This document shows positions 46,701-58,676 of a DNA stretch of 64,000 nt, piece by piece. The first letter of the stretch is position 1. Each line of letters starts with the position of its first letter. Both the position numbers and the translations under genes were made by a program. Source of the DNA: Rhynchospora pubera (Eukaryota; Streptophyta; Magnoliopsida; Poales; Cyperaceae); the NCBI GenBank assembly GCA_028095005.1, contig CM051460.1:154561461-154625460 (forward strand). Direction: 5' to 3'. Below the pieces are notes generated by a model, which saw nothing but the letters and a program-made list of their open reading frames with translations, was not told where the DNA came from and made no database searches.

Positions 46701-48746
46701 AAATGAAGTGACAACAAGCGGAAAGTTCAAACCAATTTGCTTGGGCATATGCTTTCTCCTAATAGCATCTCTTTCTTTTTTATTCCCATGATATATTATG
46801 GCATGCATGGAAGGGACAAACCTGCAATTTAGTCAATGACATCAAGTTTGCTAGATGCATATAGAAGTACTTAGCTGATATTGAAATGAACATACCAACT
46901 TCACAGAACCTAGTTGCATGACAATAAAGTACAACTTCAATTTCTGAAACACTCAGAACTGAGTGACAGCATTATTTTTGTCAACTAGTCATGAACTCAT
47001 GATACTAACTGGCAAAGCATCATTACTCGACTATGACAAGTATATCATATCAGTAATAGATAGATGTTTTCTAGTATACCCCCAACTAGTTTGGAAATTA
47101 AAGCTCTGTTGTTGTACTTTTTCAAATAAAGGAAGGTACCTTACTAGTTCAATTATTTATGCTACCTTGCTGCAAACTCATTTGCTTCAACAAACTGTGA
47201 CAAAGAATGGTATATCATATACCAAATCAGTGTACATGTAGCAAGTTTTAAGACTTCATTATGTAGTAGCATAGTACCTTGCAATCTCATTCATCCAATT
47301 AGAAAGGGTAGAGAGAGGAGCTATGACCATGAAAGGTCCATTCAACCCCTCCCCTTTAAGGTGTGCAAGAAATCCAATAGTTTGAATTGTCTTGCCAAGA
47401 CCCATCTGGTCAGCCAAGATACCATTTAAGCCATTTTGCCACAGAGATATCATCCACTTCACCCCCTTGATTTGGTAAGACTTCAGCCTCCCTCCGGTCA
47501 TCAGTGGTACCAGCCTCTTTTGTTCTTTCTCATAAATCTCGTCTTCTGTCATGCTGGAGTCTTCAGGGCATACAGAGTCACGGGATCTTCTCAGCATGGC
47601 TGCAACTGCTTTCTTGGCTTTATTCTGTAAAGACAGAGAAGTATGAAGAACAAGTAAAAACATTTGGAAGAAGCACCTCTTATAAAGGTGAGCACTGAGC
47701 ACAAAATACATACAGTGAAAACAAATCAGGAAAGAAGCCATCTAAAGCAATGAGTTTGCAACTCTTAATGAAACAGGCAACATTTCAATATGACAAAGTG
47801 GAGGATATAATCCAAAAATATTGTGATCTGTGGCGCTTATTTGTCAAACATATAAATTACAAAATCATATCGCTAAATATTATCATTGAATAGATGAAAA
47901 TATTATGTAACCCACATCATCATATTGATTGGTAGAAGAGGCTTTTCGTTTGCGGCCACAACCTTTCTGCTTTTCTTTTGGCTTTTCCTCTTCCTCTTCC
48001 TCTTTCACTTCATTCTCCTTGCAAATAGAGACGCAATGTTACAGAACTCATTAGTATGCACATATAGAAGACTACCGCAGAAAAGCTTGAAGTACATATA
48101 GTTCTCAATTAGAACTAAAAAAAAAAAAAAGTCTCATATCCCTGGCAGAACAGGTTTTATGAAAGGCAATAACAGAAACTCTTATCCTTTTAGTCTCTTT
48201 CTGAATTTTAGATAAAAAAGGATCTTGATGAATAGTTACCACAGTAATATTTTCCATTCTTTCTAGAAGGAACTCGGAGTAGAGTTGGGTCTGAGTCAAC
48301 AATTCATCCAGCTTACTAAACTTGAAATTTGGGTCCAATTTCATAGATTTTGCAGCCTCTTCCTCCTCTCTTTCCCTTTCCTCTTGCAGCTTCTGTTCTT
48401 CTTGTTTCATAGCTTCTGTTATCAGTGAAGTATCACCATTCTTCGCCTCAAATTCTACAGGAAGAGAAGAGACCTCTATTTCCTCCATTTCTAGCTTTAC
48501 TTCCTCTTTGACAGCAAGCAACTCCTTTTAAAAAAAAAAGTACCTATTAGTGATACGAAACCCTAGACTCAACCAAACAAAAATAAAAACGCATTTTAAA
48601 CAGATTAAACACTACTGAGCACTGACTAAAAGTAAGAGCGAAATCAACAGAAAGACGAGAGAAAATACCTCATCTTCTAAGACTGAAATGGGAGAATCAG
48701 CAGCTCCTTCGTTCTTGTTTGTCCCATTTACCATTTCAGCCTCCAT
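43778..48746 (-). CDS. DDM1: SNF2-family chromatin remodeller DDM1 (LSH/HELLS type)
   Basis: Fifteen exons (5' to 3' on the minus strand): 48746-48669, 48524-48240, 48017-47916, 47624-47278, 46821-46635, 46532-46357, 46165-46099, 46017-45831, 45444-45340, 45248-45151, 44960-44841, 44719-44600, 44519-44421, 44191-44090, 43999-43778. They give 764 aa, the length I recall for Arabidopsis DDM1. All phases agree. DDM1 is a nuclear ATPase that moves nucleosomes so that DNA methyltransferases can reach H1-rich heterochromatin; it silences transposons and satellites. Motif I DQMGLGKT (about 227-234), the DEGH box (332-335, across exons 5/6), LLLTGTPLQNN, VLIFSQWTKVLDLM, STRAGGLGINL and DRCHRIGQ (about 635-642) are intact. 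The N-terminus has the FSKLDELLTQTQLYSEFLL segment specific to the DDM1/LSH group. Intron 9 appears to be GC-AG (donor at 45,339-45,338). The ATG was chosen because it opens MEAEMVNG after an untranslated leader. Confidence 0.95.
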
Positions 48747-51304
48747 TTTATCCCAAATCGCACCCCCAAACTCTCCTAAAAAGCGAAACTTCTCAATAAA
48801 TTGAAAAAAGAAGAGCAAAATTAGCGAATATTAGAGCCAAAATCAAGTCAAATATATACAAAGTAACGCGAGAAACCTTTTGCTCTCAACAGTAAGTAAT
48901 AAAACTTCGAAATCTTTGAACTTTCGAGAGGAAAAGAAATGGAATGCAAAAACCCGATAAATCTATTTTATTCTACAATCAAATACCTTCTCTCGAATCC
49001 GATCGTACTACAAAATACGGATCGAATTCGAAATATGAGAGAAAATTTAGAAGGGAACACTGTACCTCCTTTGAAATCTGTACTAATAAATTGAATTTAA
49101 TTCGAAAACACCGTTGGATTTTAAAAGGTCGAAAACTTTCTCGAAAAGCGGGAGGAAAAAAGGGCAAGAAATGAAAAGAAATAAAATAAAAAATTTTGTT
49201 CCCATACCTAAAATGCTCAATGGGGAAGGAGAGAAGGAGAGGAGATAATAATAAGTGGGTAAATGGAGCGGCGACAGGAGAGACTAGAGCAGAGTACTGT
49301 ACTAGACGAGAGAGAGTGGTTTGGGCGGGAAAACTGAGAAGAGAGCACGACGGAATGAAAGGTCTTGGAGTTGTCTTTATTTACGAGGACAACCAGTTGG
49401 TTTAGTAGTGTATTTGTGCTTATGTCTGAGGGTATTGTGGTGCCAATAGCCAAAAGTTAATTCGAAAATACTTTTTTATTTCATTGACGAGCGTGGGTTA
49501 CCTCTCCGTTCCGACTCGTAATGGAGACTGCTGCGTCTGGATTAGGGCTGCAAACGTCTTGTATGAACTTATGATTTGATCGAATCCAATTGAATTTAGA
49601 CTTATCCAGTTATTCAGTCCACACTGATTTAAGATAAAAACTGTTGATTATTGTTTCTTATGTTCATGAACCTAATCAAATATAAAGTGCACAAAAATCA
49701 CCTAATTTTCGTCTTCCTAGATTAAAAATTAGTTAATCATTCTTGTGTTGATTTTACATTTTCGCAATAACATTTTCTTACAAATTTACATTTTTATAAA
49801 AAAATCTAACATCTGAAATTAAATTTAATTAAATTATGTAAATACAAGTACCTTTGAGTCCAACTCAAATAAGTTCATATTTTCAAACTTAAACTGAAAC
49901 TTGTAGTAAGAATATTATTCTGTAAGACGTAATAATCTAATTGAACACGAAGAAACAAAAATTAAAAAACCAAACTTGAGTCCCAATTAGAATATCCACA
50001 CCACAGTAGTCAGTATGTTTATTGCTTTCTTTTACCACAGACCGTCTCCTACTCTCCTGTTATTTATAAATCATTAAATGGTGAAGATAGAGTGCGGTCT
50101 TCTAGTCAAAGACTCAGAGAGTCACGGTCAGCTTTTTTTTTTCTTAAAAAAAATTGAATACCTTGCATAAAGTTTCATACAATTTTGCCAATTTTGTAGT
50201 AATAAGTTAGGCTTGTTCCACTCGACTCAATCACATCCAAAATAATAGACTGACAAGATAGAATCCTCAATTTGTTTTGAATACAGTCGTATATAGGCCT
50301 GCCAACGGCACACCGTAAATCGTTATCCCGTTTCGTTTTGCTAAATGGAACGGTAAACGGTAGAGATATCTGTTTCGTTTCCTTAACGAAACGGTAAACG
50401 ACACATGAAATGAAACGGTTTAACGTGTTTTAACGTTTTTGTACATGCCGTTTAGCGAAATCATTTCGTTTAGTAAGTGGAACGGTAAACGGAACACCCC
50501 ATTCCGTGTCCGTTTACCACGTTAGTCAGGCCTAGTCATATACAAACTACACAAAGAGCTCTGGATTGGATAGTTTGACTAGTCAAAGATGTAATAATAT
50601 TCGTAAATCGTAATTAATCAACACATTTTTTATTAAAATTTTTCCGATTTGATTAATGCAGTATTTAATTTTTCTGATATTTGATATTTGATCACTCGAT
50701 TAGCCCAACAGCTATTTATAATAAGTAAATAATTAAGTTATTAAATAGAGTTATATTATATTACAATAAAATAGAATCAGTAATCGTTCCGATCAGAGCA
50801 TTTTTAGTATATAACAATCTTATTCGCCTGACAAGTGTTCGTCGATAAAGAAACTATCAGGCCGTATTAAAAAAAGCCAGAAATATTTTCTTTTTGATAG
50901 TATTCAAAAGAAAATGCAGAAAGCGTAAGGAAAAAAAAACACTAGCTAGTACACAAAGTTATTTGTCATTCCGGAATTATAAAAGGAAAAAAAAAAAAAA
51001 GACATCTTGGAAGAGAACTGAGCATTCGGTATAATAATTACACAATCCACACTAAATACATTCGGTATAGTTACACAATCAACACTAAGATCAACTAAAA
51101 TCCACAACAGTACAAATTTATTTCCGATTCTGTGATGAACAAAACTACAAAAGAAAAACTTAAAATTTAATTAGCAAACTTACAACAAAGCTGTCACTAT
51201 ACACTCTCTTGACAGAATCCAAAACTGAAACAAAGACGACGATTGCCCACCACGCACAATTAAGAAGAATTTCTTGTAACCAACCGGCTGTACCAGGCCT
51301 CACG
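48747..51304. other. DDM1 promoter region and AT-rich spacer
   Basis: No gene supported; open frames here are short and overlapping. 49,543 onward starts TAGGGCTGCAAACG, resembling one end of the hAT MITE at 52,115, but no matching right end was found. A 241-bp hAT MITE lies at 50,294-50,534. Confidence 0.6.
50294..50534. mobile_element. hAT-type MITE
   Basis: 241 bp with ends TAGGCCTGCCAACGG and CGTTAGTCAGGCCTA, flanked by near-identical 8-bp duplications GTCGTATA (50,286-50,293) and GTCATATA (50,535-50,542; one mismatch). The interior is full of ACGGTAAACGG-type motifs. 8-bp duplications and TAGG/CCTA ends fit hAT. Confidence 0.8.
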
Positions 51305-51660
51305 TTACGAGTTCACAGCGGCCTCTAACAGCCCGACAGCGAAAGCAAGGACGATCTGAGACGCACAAATAGCGATCCTTGTCATGGCATTGTAATCTCC
51401 AGTACGATCAGCGACAAACCAACCAAGAACTATAAGCCCGATCGCAAAGAGAAAGAGTATCACCAGGAAAATGTAGAACACGCACATGGAGTACTCCATT
51501 CCATAGATCCCGATTTGTAGGGGAGGACGAAGGAAGGCGAACACCACACTCGAGCCGATGAAGACCCCAGCTGCGCCATGATCGCGGGGCGCCTCGCAAG
51601 CTCCGGCTCGGGATTGAATGCTTCATGCGAAAGCTCCCCAAGAGACCCGTTGGTTGCCAT
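51305..51660 (-). pseudogene. Small multi-pass membrane protein, frameshifted paralogue
   Basis: The frame from ATG 51,660 (MATNGSLGELSHEAF...) reads to RRPAIMAQLG, then leaves frame. The next frame continues GSSVVFAFL and LFLFAIGLIVLGWFVAD ... IVLAFAVGLLEAAVNS to the stop at 51,305. The switch lies in a G run on the minus strand (plus-strand C run 51,565-51,568), consistent with loss of one base or a sequencing error in a homopolymer. Two or three hydrophobic segments are visible. It matches the gene at 59,514-60,152 (shared LFLFxIxLIVLGWxVxD and YNAxxRxAI). I do not recognise the family and assign no function. Confidence 0.7.
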
Positions 51661-52114
51661 TATTTGTGGTTTTGAACTTCTAATTATGAGTGGTTTTGAC
51701 TTTTGAGTTTTAACTAACAACAGATGATTTATGCTTAGTTGTATATAGGGATTCGATTAATTTGTCAACACTGGGTCAAATCCTGACACCAAATAAAAAC
51801 AAACAGCGGGCCTTTGAGCCGCCACATCGGGCAACCAAACCCGAAGTAGCAATGACGACAGTGTCCAGTGTTCTTTTGTGACTTTGTGTAATTATGTCAT
51901 TGTCAAATTTCACTTTTCTTTATAATTAATAAGGCGTTTATATGGACGATCCTAATATTTCGTCGGCTCTGACGCTCTGTTGTTGATTGAGCTTATGAGA
52001 CTATCCTGCTGGATTTGAACCTTCTGAGATTAGACGGTTGAGATGGAATATGATTTTAATTCATTATTAAATCGGGAGTAATTTTCGTATATTTGAAAAC
52101 GAGATGGGTAAGAT

Positions 52115-52399
52115 TAGGGCTGCAAAACGATCGAAACAGTGACGAAATTAGAGTGTTTCGTTAACCGTTTCGTTTCGTCGACGAAATAGATTTTTAATTT
52201 CGTTAATCATTTCATCCGGATGAAACGATTGAAATTAACTAAATTTTCGTGGTTTAAACATGGACAAAACCGTTTCATCGTTGGTTTTCGTTAACCGCTC
52301 CGTCTAACAAAAAAAAAGTCATTTTATTGTTTCGTTGAACGTTTCGTCAGGACGAAACGAAATGAAAAACGGTTAAACGAGCTTCTATTTTCAACCCTA
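52115..52399. mobile_element. hAT-type MITE with perfect 8-bp target duplication
   Basis: 285 bp with ends TAGGGCTGCAAAACG and TTTTCAACCCTA, flanked by identical GGTAAGAT at 52,107-52,114 and 52,400-52,407. The interior is rich in CGTTTCGTC/GACGAAACG motifs. Same TAGGGCTG-type end as the element at 50,294. Confidence 0.88.
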
Positions 52400-52407
52400 G
52401 GTAAGAT

Positions 52408-53216
52408 TAAATTTGAACTGTGGATAAAAACAAGCAGGGCCAAGGGTAGTCCGAAAGAACTCGTGTAGAATTTTATTTTTTTTTTCTTTGAGCCAGATAT
52501 TCTTGTAGAAGGTTTCATGCAATTTGGGATTCTGAATTTAATATTGAATAGAGCCATAGATGGGGGAAACCTCAACATATGAGGCTTGCTTGGTTAAAGA
52601 GGTACAATCTCATGTTCCCTTGGTTTTTGAATTTCGAAAACTCCATGTTGAAAGGGCTCTTTCTCTTTCTTTCCTTTCTTGTATAAAAAAACCAAACGAC
52701 TCAGTGGAGATGAACAGAGCTCCGGTAACATCGGCATTACTCCAACCTGACTAATACCCGTTGTTTTCAGTCAGTTGATGCATTCCCATTGTGTGTGCTT
52801 GTGGTGTTTCTCTCTTCTAAATTTCACCCCTTGCCCTTTTCTATCTTAACTCCCCTCCTACAAAATCTCACTATCTGAAAGGAAAGATGTTTCCTCGGAT
52901 GGCTCTCTACACGTGTCTCTAAAGCTATGCGGGTGTGCTGAGAATATTACAGAAAAAACAAATGAAAAGGTCCCCATTCAAAAAACTATTGACCAGATCC
53001 TTCCTTTTGAGAGAGAAATTCCATATTTCCAAGATGGGCCAGGTGGACTTAGTGCCAAATATGGAAAGTTATTGGATATGAGAAACAACTATCCTCAAAA
53101 AAAGCAACTTGCAAACTCACATTTGGATGTGATATCTCTGAACCCTACATCTAAATACACGCAACCTACAAAACAAAACCTCTTTCTTAATCACTGCTTC
53201 CTCCATACGACTTCGC
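52408..53216. other. Unassigned stretch before the LINE remnant
   Basis: Contains a 123-codon open frame (52,913-53,284) running into the inverted-repeat element at its end. I recognise no domain, and its last third is transposon sequence, so I do not call it a gene. Part of it may belong to the decayed LINE that follows. Confidence 0.45.
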
Positions 53217-53403
53217 ATCCTCTGGATGACCATCTAGTGGATGGTTTCGATCTCAGCCGTCTGATTAAATCTCAATGGTCATAGATGCCCCGTGCATGAT
53301 ACTAAGATTGATAGGCCCGAAAAAATCTAACCGTTTAGATTAAATCAGACGGCTCGGATTGAAAGACGTCCACTGAATGGTTGAATACAACCATCCAGAG
53401 GAT
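53217..53403. mobile_element. Dispersed inverted-repeat element, copy 3
   Basis: ATCCTCTGGATG and CATCCAGAGGAT form perfect 12-bp outer inverted repeats. The inner pair AGCCGTCTGATTAAATCT / AGATTAAATCAGACGGCT is also perfect. The core CCCCGTGCATG ... AGATTGATAGGCCCG is shared with the other copies. Confidence 0.75.
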
Positions 53404-53639
53404 ACGGGTCCTCCTCCATACATCAAACACTCTAACATCGAAACTTTCTCCAAGAACTATTTCCCAAACTATCTCCTTAACACCCTTGAACCATCAATCC
53501 ATCCTTGGCCAGCATCCTTCCTCCGTCGTGCAGCGGCCTCCGCTCATGGTGATGGTGCACTGCAAAGATTTCTCAGATGAATAGTTGGTTCAGTATTTCG
53601 CTGCTTTAATCCTTCCAAGAGCTTCCAGTTAGAGTTGAT

Positions 53640-55990
53640 ATGCCACCGCATATGATAACAAATAGAAACTATACCAACAGTCCCTTGCTGAGAATTATTA
53701 CTGATAAAAAAATTCAACCACAGGCCCTGCAAAAAACATTGGTGGAGTATTGGGGGATACAGCCTGTAGGGGACTTGAGCATGGAAGGAGATAACTTGTT
53801 TCTTGCAAAGTTTGTCGATGCAATAGACCTCCTGAAGGTAATGGACAGAGGTGTTTGGGATCACATGCATGAAGTAGTGGTGGTAAGTGCAGCTGCTTAA
53901 AAAAATCTTTACCTGCTCAAGTCCTGCCGCTAATATACCAAGCCGATCAGCCAAGGCTAGCTCCTCCTTTTTCTGATGTTTTACTTTGGCAACTAGCTGC
54001 AAATGGGAGGTTCAGCGTAAGAAATTGCTACAGTTGGTTGATGAAATCATCTTTCAAAGCCCAATTATACAAATTGGTTTCAATTGGAACATATTATGGA
54101 AGTTAAAAACACTGAGCCCAAAAGTAAAAATTTTCATTTGAAGAATTGTTAGGGGAGGATTGCCAGTTGCAAACACTTTAAAAGCTAAAATACCCACCCT
54201 ACACTAGATGTGATGCAAACACCGAGGATGAAATACATGCTCTTTTTACTTGTCGGAATTCACAAAAAATCTAGAACCAAGTGGGTTTTCAACCAGTTAC
54301 CTCAACAAACCAAATAGTCCCTCAAATATTCACAATTTGGCTTAAAATGAAGAATGAAAATTTACTCTCATTTCGACTAAACCTAGTTTATCACATCTGG
54401 CTGGCAAGGAATAAAAGTATCTTTTCAAAGGAAAAAGAAAACTCCCATAAAATTTTCCAAGCGGCAAGATCACTAACTGATTTTTTCTATAGCAGCAGTG
54501 AACAAAGAAGGACCTTATCGGAAATCAACCCTTTTACTAGGGTCATTTTAGTGGATGGAGCCTGGCTGAACCCCTCTATGGCGCCCATAGGATTGATAGC
54601 CTTTAGTGCATCCGATCAAGTCAATTACATTATTTCAGAACAAAAGCAGGACGTCTCAGCTTTTCAAGTAGAAATGTTGACGGTGGCAGAAGCTGTAAGC
54701 CTCTCAATCTCGCTCCCACAGGCTTCAAACTCCACTTGGCTCATCTTTAGCGATTGCAAGCAACTGGTGGACTTGATCAACTCAACTAGTATCTTAGAAG
54801 AGACACCCATTGACTTTCACAACACAGAGGGGCCAGATTGGTAGAGGGGCCAGATTGGTACATGACTATTAAGAAAAGTAGGGAAAAAAAATCAGAGTTC
54901 AACACATGCCCAGAGAAATGATGCAGTCAGTTCATAATGTGGCTATTAAGGCAAGAAATGGAGCTTTTACCTGTCACAATTTTCCTTCAAATAGTGATCT
55001 AGCAAAGTTGAACCTCAGTGGAGCTCTTAAGCCTCCTTTGGCAAGAAACCCTCTTCAATCCTGAGTTGTCTATGCATACATTTAGAGGGATTAGGTGTGG
55101 ATGCTCTGATTGGAGCCTGTGAAGCTGGAGTTCATCCACCTTCTTTCTTTCTTTTTTCTCCTTTTTTTTTGTTTTTCCTTTTATTTTATTAGGGAGGGAG
55201 GGAGGAAGTAATTGGGACCTTTTTGGTAATTTTTTGTTTTTGCAGCTCACACTAGGTCTTGGGAGCTTTCTGTAATTCTCTCACTTGTAAAAACCAATGT
55301 TTTTAATACCGTACCGGACATCGAACCGGTGGAACGAAGGGTATAGAATTTTACCGGTATAACCGGTTGTATCGGTTCTAAAAACCGGGTGACGTTAACA
55401 AGTATTTTAATAATAACTAAACTCTTCAAATATAAGTATTTTTTTCATACCTATAAATATGATTTATATCTTAATACAATTGTATAATTTTATAAATCAT
55501 GTGAATAATTAATTTTCTAATTGCTATCGTTGCTGTTTTAATTAAGAAAATCAGGTTGCAATTAATATAAGTACGAAGGACTAATTCATTAAAAAAGCTG
55601 TTTAAACATCTTATATAATTTCTAAAAAAGAAATGGCTCAATTGTAAACTAAAGCTCCCTGTGAACGTTTAAACTTTGCCTTTCTACCAAAAAATAAAAA
55701 AAGATTAAATGCCTTGAGGTTTGTGTCCGCCCATTCTACTGTCTTTCTAGTTTCTTGTGTTTTCAAAAAGGTGAACAGATGGGACATTCCGGATTTTCGG
55801 TTTCCGGTTTTTCCGAAATTGTCCGGTATTTCCCGGTACACTAAGACTGAGGTTTTCAGCCTTTTTCATACCGGATCAGGAGCCGGTACCCGGTATTTTC
55901 CGGTATTTCCGGTACCCGGTCCGGTATTGAAAACACTGGTAAAAACCTTCCTCGTTTAATGAAATTGTCCAAGGGACTTTAAATAAAAAA
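53640..55990 (+). pseudogene. Decayed, internally deleted LINE (L1-type with RNase H)
   Basis: 53,640-53,900 is open and resembles the DUF4283 domain at the start of plant LINE proteins (IQPQALQKTLVEYWGIQPVG ... LFLAKFVDAIDLLKVM). Soon after, with stops and frame changes, come zf-RVT-like pieces (NGRFSVRNCYSWLM at about 53,998; DEIHALFTCRNSQK at about 54,230). An open stretch (54,281-54,844) follows with an RNase H-like RVT_3 domain (VDGAWLNPSMAPIGLIAF, EMLTVAEAVSLSISL, FSDCKQLVDLI). Endonuclease and reverse-transcriptase domains are missing between the first two pieces. The 3' UTR (TTTAATGAAATTGTCC, then A-rich near 55,985) carries a later hAT insertion at 55,295-55,938. Confidence 0.75.
55295..55938. 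mobile_element. hAT-type non-autonomous element in the LINE 3' end
   Basis: 644 bp with ends CAATGTTTTTAATACCG and CGGTATTGAAAACACTG, flanked by identical 8-bp duplications GTAAAAAC (55,287-55,294 and 55,939-55,946). CARTGTTTT ends and 8-bp duplications fit hAT. The interior is rich in CCGGTAT motifs near both ends. No transposase frame seen. Confidence 0.88.
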
Positions 55991-57180
55991 AAGTTTCACG
56001 CAATTTCTTTCTGAATCAATTTAGTGCAACTTTTCGTGAAGCAAGTCATAAAATGTGACTCACTGTATGGAAGGTCGCACCATGTAGTTCTATTGAAAAT
56101 CCGAAATAGACACTGTTCACCTATGGCAACAAAATTTTGAGGTTTGGGGTTTGTTTCTGTTGATCTATTTGAATGTTTAGAACTTTAGATTAGATTTAGA
56201 TATTTTCATGTTCATAATGTGGTAACTTTTCAAATTAGAACGGAAATTAAAAAAAAAATCCTTCAAAAAACCCGACCCGATCGGGCCTCAAAAAGTGGTC
56301 CGCACATGTCCAGATTTCTTGTGCATCTTGGTAATGAACAACTGAACAAGTCGTTTTCAACCCTATTTATAAGAAAAAACTGGAAATAAAAGAATCGAGA
56401 GGCAATTTCCATGACTCGTTGCTGCGGCTATTTTTTGTTTGGATAACTTGAAATTTGATTTGCCATTCATAAAAAAAAACATTGAAATTGAACACAGAAA
56501 ATGGTTGATTAAAATTTAAATCAGATCTCAAGTTAGTAGTCAAAATTTGTTCCTTTCTCTATTTAAATAATAAAATATATCTATATATATTTTTTGTTAG
56601 AAGAATATTTTTATTACGATATCAATTAATTATATGAAAGAAAAGGGCTAGAATTATTCAGAAATCAAATTCTTGTAAAATCTAAAAAATAAAAAAGCTC
56701 ATATAAAACATCAACAGTGTGTTTGATTTGTTTTGTTTAGACTGTTATCCGTGTGAAATCTAAAAGAGAAATGGAATTATTTTCACTAGAGTCCACTTCT
56801 TTCGGCTTGCTTATCAAAATTAATATTCACATCCCATTGTCAGCAGACATTAATTCTGCCTGTGATATTATACAAATAATAATAATAATAAATAAGATTT
56901 GATATCATATGGCCGATTATTTATTTATTTCGTAAGAAGTATTTATTACTTAGCTCAAGCTATGCCTTTTAAAGATAAGAGTAAATGATATTGCATACTG
57001 ATGATAAAAAGATAAGGACAACCACACACTTTTGAACTATTTAAATAATCCATTGTATACATGTGATTTAAATATATAATTAAACTTCTAAAACCAAATC
57101 TCAGATACACAAATCATTAATAGTTTATTATTCTGTTTTTCAAATCATTGACAGTTCACTCTGTATTTCATTCTTAATTA
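55991..57180. other. AT-rich spacer, no gene seen
   Basis: No coding sequence, RNA gene or clear transposon end. Contains an (AAT)n microsatellite at about 56,875-56,893. Confidence 0.6.
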
Positions 57181-57391
57181 ATTTATTTTTTTTAAGGTCG
57201 GCAAAAACCGACAATTTATATTAATAATATAAAAAGAAAGTATTACAAGGTAACAAAACCATCTCGTACCGATATCAATTGATACGTCACACTAAAAAAC
57301 TTAACACTTAGACACGAACTGCTATTGTATCAGTAAGTGACTCTTACAAACCCCGACCTAACCAGCAAAAGGTACCACTTCAAACCAAGCG
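57181..57391 (-). mobile_element. Short poly-A retroelement (SINE or 5'-truncated LINE)
   Basis: A 211-bp insert flanked by GTATTTCATTCTTAATTA (57,163-57,180) and GTATTTCATTCTTAATTT (57,392-57,409), 17 of 18 identical. A T-rich left end means an A tail on the minus strand, preceded by a TGCCGACCTTAAAAAAAA end. Clear pol III A and B boxes are not seen, so SINE versus truncated LINE is open. Confidence 0.7.
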
Positions 57392-57719
57392 GTATTTCAT
57401 TCTTAATTTAAATTATAAATTTTATTAAATTAACAAATGTACACTATATGTTTTATTTTTTTAACATCTAAATAAATTTTAAGGAAGTGCTTGTAAGTAG
57501 GGATGGAGGAAAGAGGACACGAGGGATGCACGATAGACTCCTGTAAGTATTTCAGCAAAATGCATTGTTATTCATAAAAAATTTAAAGTTAAATATTGTC
57601 TTCTTTTTTATAAAATTAATTATATAATGCCTTTATAATTTTTTGTCGGTAATTTTTAAAATTTATGTTTGTGAATCAGTATTACTCTTACTGCTGCTGT
57701 TTCAAATTTTCAATTCTTC

Positions 57720-57876
57720 GGGTGCGTTTGGATCGTTGGAAGAAAGAATAAGAAGAAGGAAGAAGAAGAAAAAAATTTATAAACAATCCAAACTCTTCAC
57801 AAAGCTACACACTTTCCAATACTTCTTCTCACTTCTTCCCTTCTTCCCTTCTTCCCACACCTATCCAAACGGAGCC
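57720..57876. mobile_element. Tourist-like MITE
   Basis: 157 bp with ends GGGTGCGTTTGGATCG and CTATCCAAACGGAGCC, flanked by TTC on both sides (57,717-57,719, 57,877-57,879). The interior is GAAGAA/TTCTTC-rich. GTTTGGAT ends are common in plant PIF/Harbinger MITEs, although TTC rather than TTA/TAA is unusual. Confidence 0.65.
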
Positions 57877-58040
57877 TTCATTACGGAAACGTGATGAAAA
57901 ATTTACTCCAGAACTGAATCATTCTGAAAAGCAGTGTCACAAGAGATCCGAATTCCAAAGAATCTCAAAATTGGAGTGTAATGAATCTGTTCTATCGGAA
58001 ACCTTCAAAAAAGAATATGTTCTATCGGAAGGGAAAGGAG

Positions 58041-58228
58041 TTCAGATCTGGTGCCGCACGGCACACCGTGTAGCGCGGCATCGTAGCCGTCTGATTAAGA
58101 TCTAATGGACAAGGGAGCTCCGTGTATGTAACCTAGATTGATAGACCCGTAAAAAATAAACCGTCCGATCAAGATCAGACGGCCCGTACGCGCGCTACAC
58201 GGTGTCCCGCGCTACTCGGGATTCGGGT
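58041..58228. mobile_element. Dispersed inverted-repeat element, copy 4
   Basis: Closest to copy 1: GCACACCGTGTAGCGCGG and GCGCGCTACACGGTGTC arms, the GCCGTCTGATTAAGATCT / GATCAAGATCAGACGGC inner repeat, and the same AACCTAGATTGATAGACCCG core. Confidence 0.7.
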
Positions 58229-58676
58229 CCAAGGGAAAGGGGGTATTATTGGAAGGGGAGAGGGCCCACCGAAATCCCACCGAATTTCAACAAAAGTTCA
58301 AGAATTTCGCTGCCCCAAAATTTTCCTACCAAATCCGGTTGAGTGAAATCAAATCTCTTCGACATGTTGGTTCCGATCAGTGGAATGTACGGAAATGAGA
58401 AATCCGATTCCAATTCCACGAGAAAAATTTGGTTCCGATCAGGATGTAAGAGGAGGTGTCTTGTCCGAAGGGTCAAGAGGCCAAACCTAACTATTAATTA
58501 ATAATACACGTAGTTAAATAAACTATAACCTTCCATAGAGAGAGCCTCCATGTCCCCTTATTTTAGTAATATAATTTTGTTGGGCAAAGCAACGGGATGA
58601 TAGTTGGAAAAAGATGAAAAAAAAAAGGTGCAAGTGGAAGCAGCGGGTTTCTTGGGGAAGTTCACGCCGCGTGATA

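Noticed and set aside
49543..49950. Another hAT MITE starting TAGGGCTGCAAACG
   Set aside because: No matching right end or 8-bp target duplication found.
52913..53284. 123-codon frame
   Set aside because: Ends inside an inverted-repeat transposon and shows no domain.
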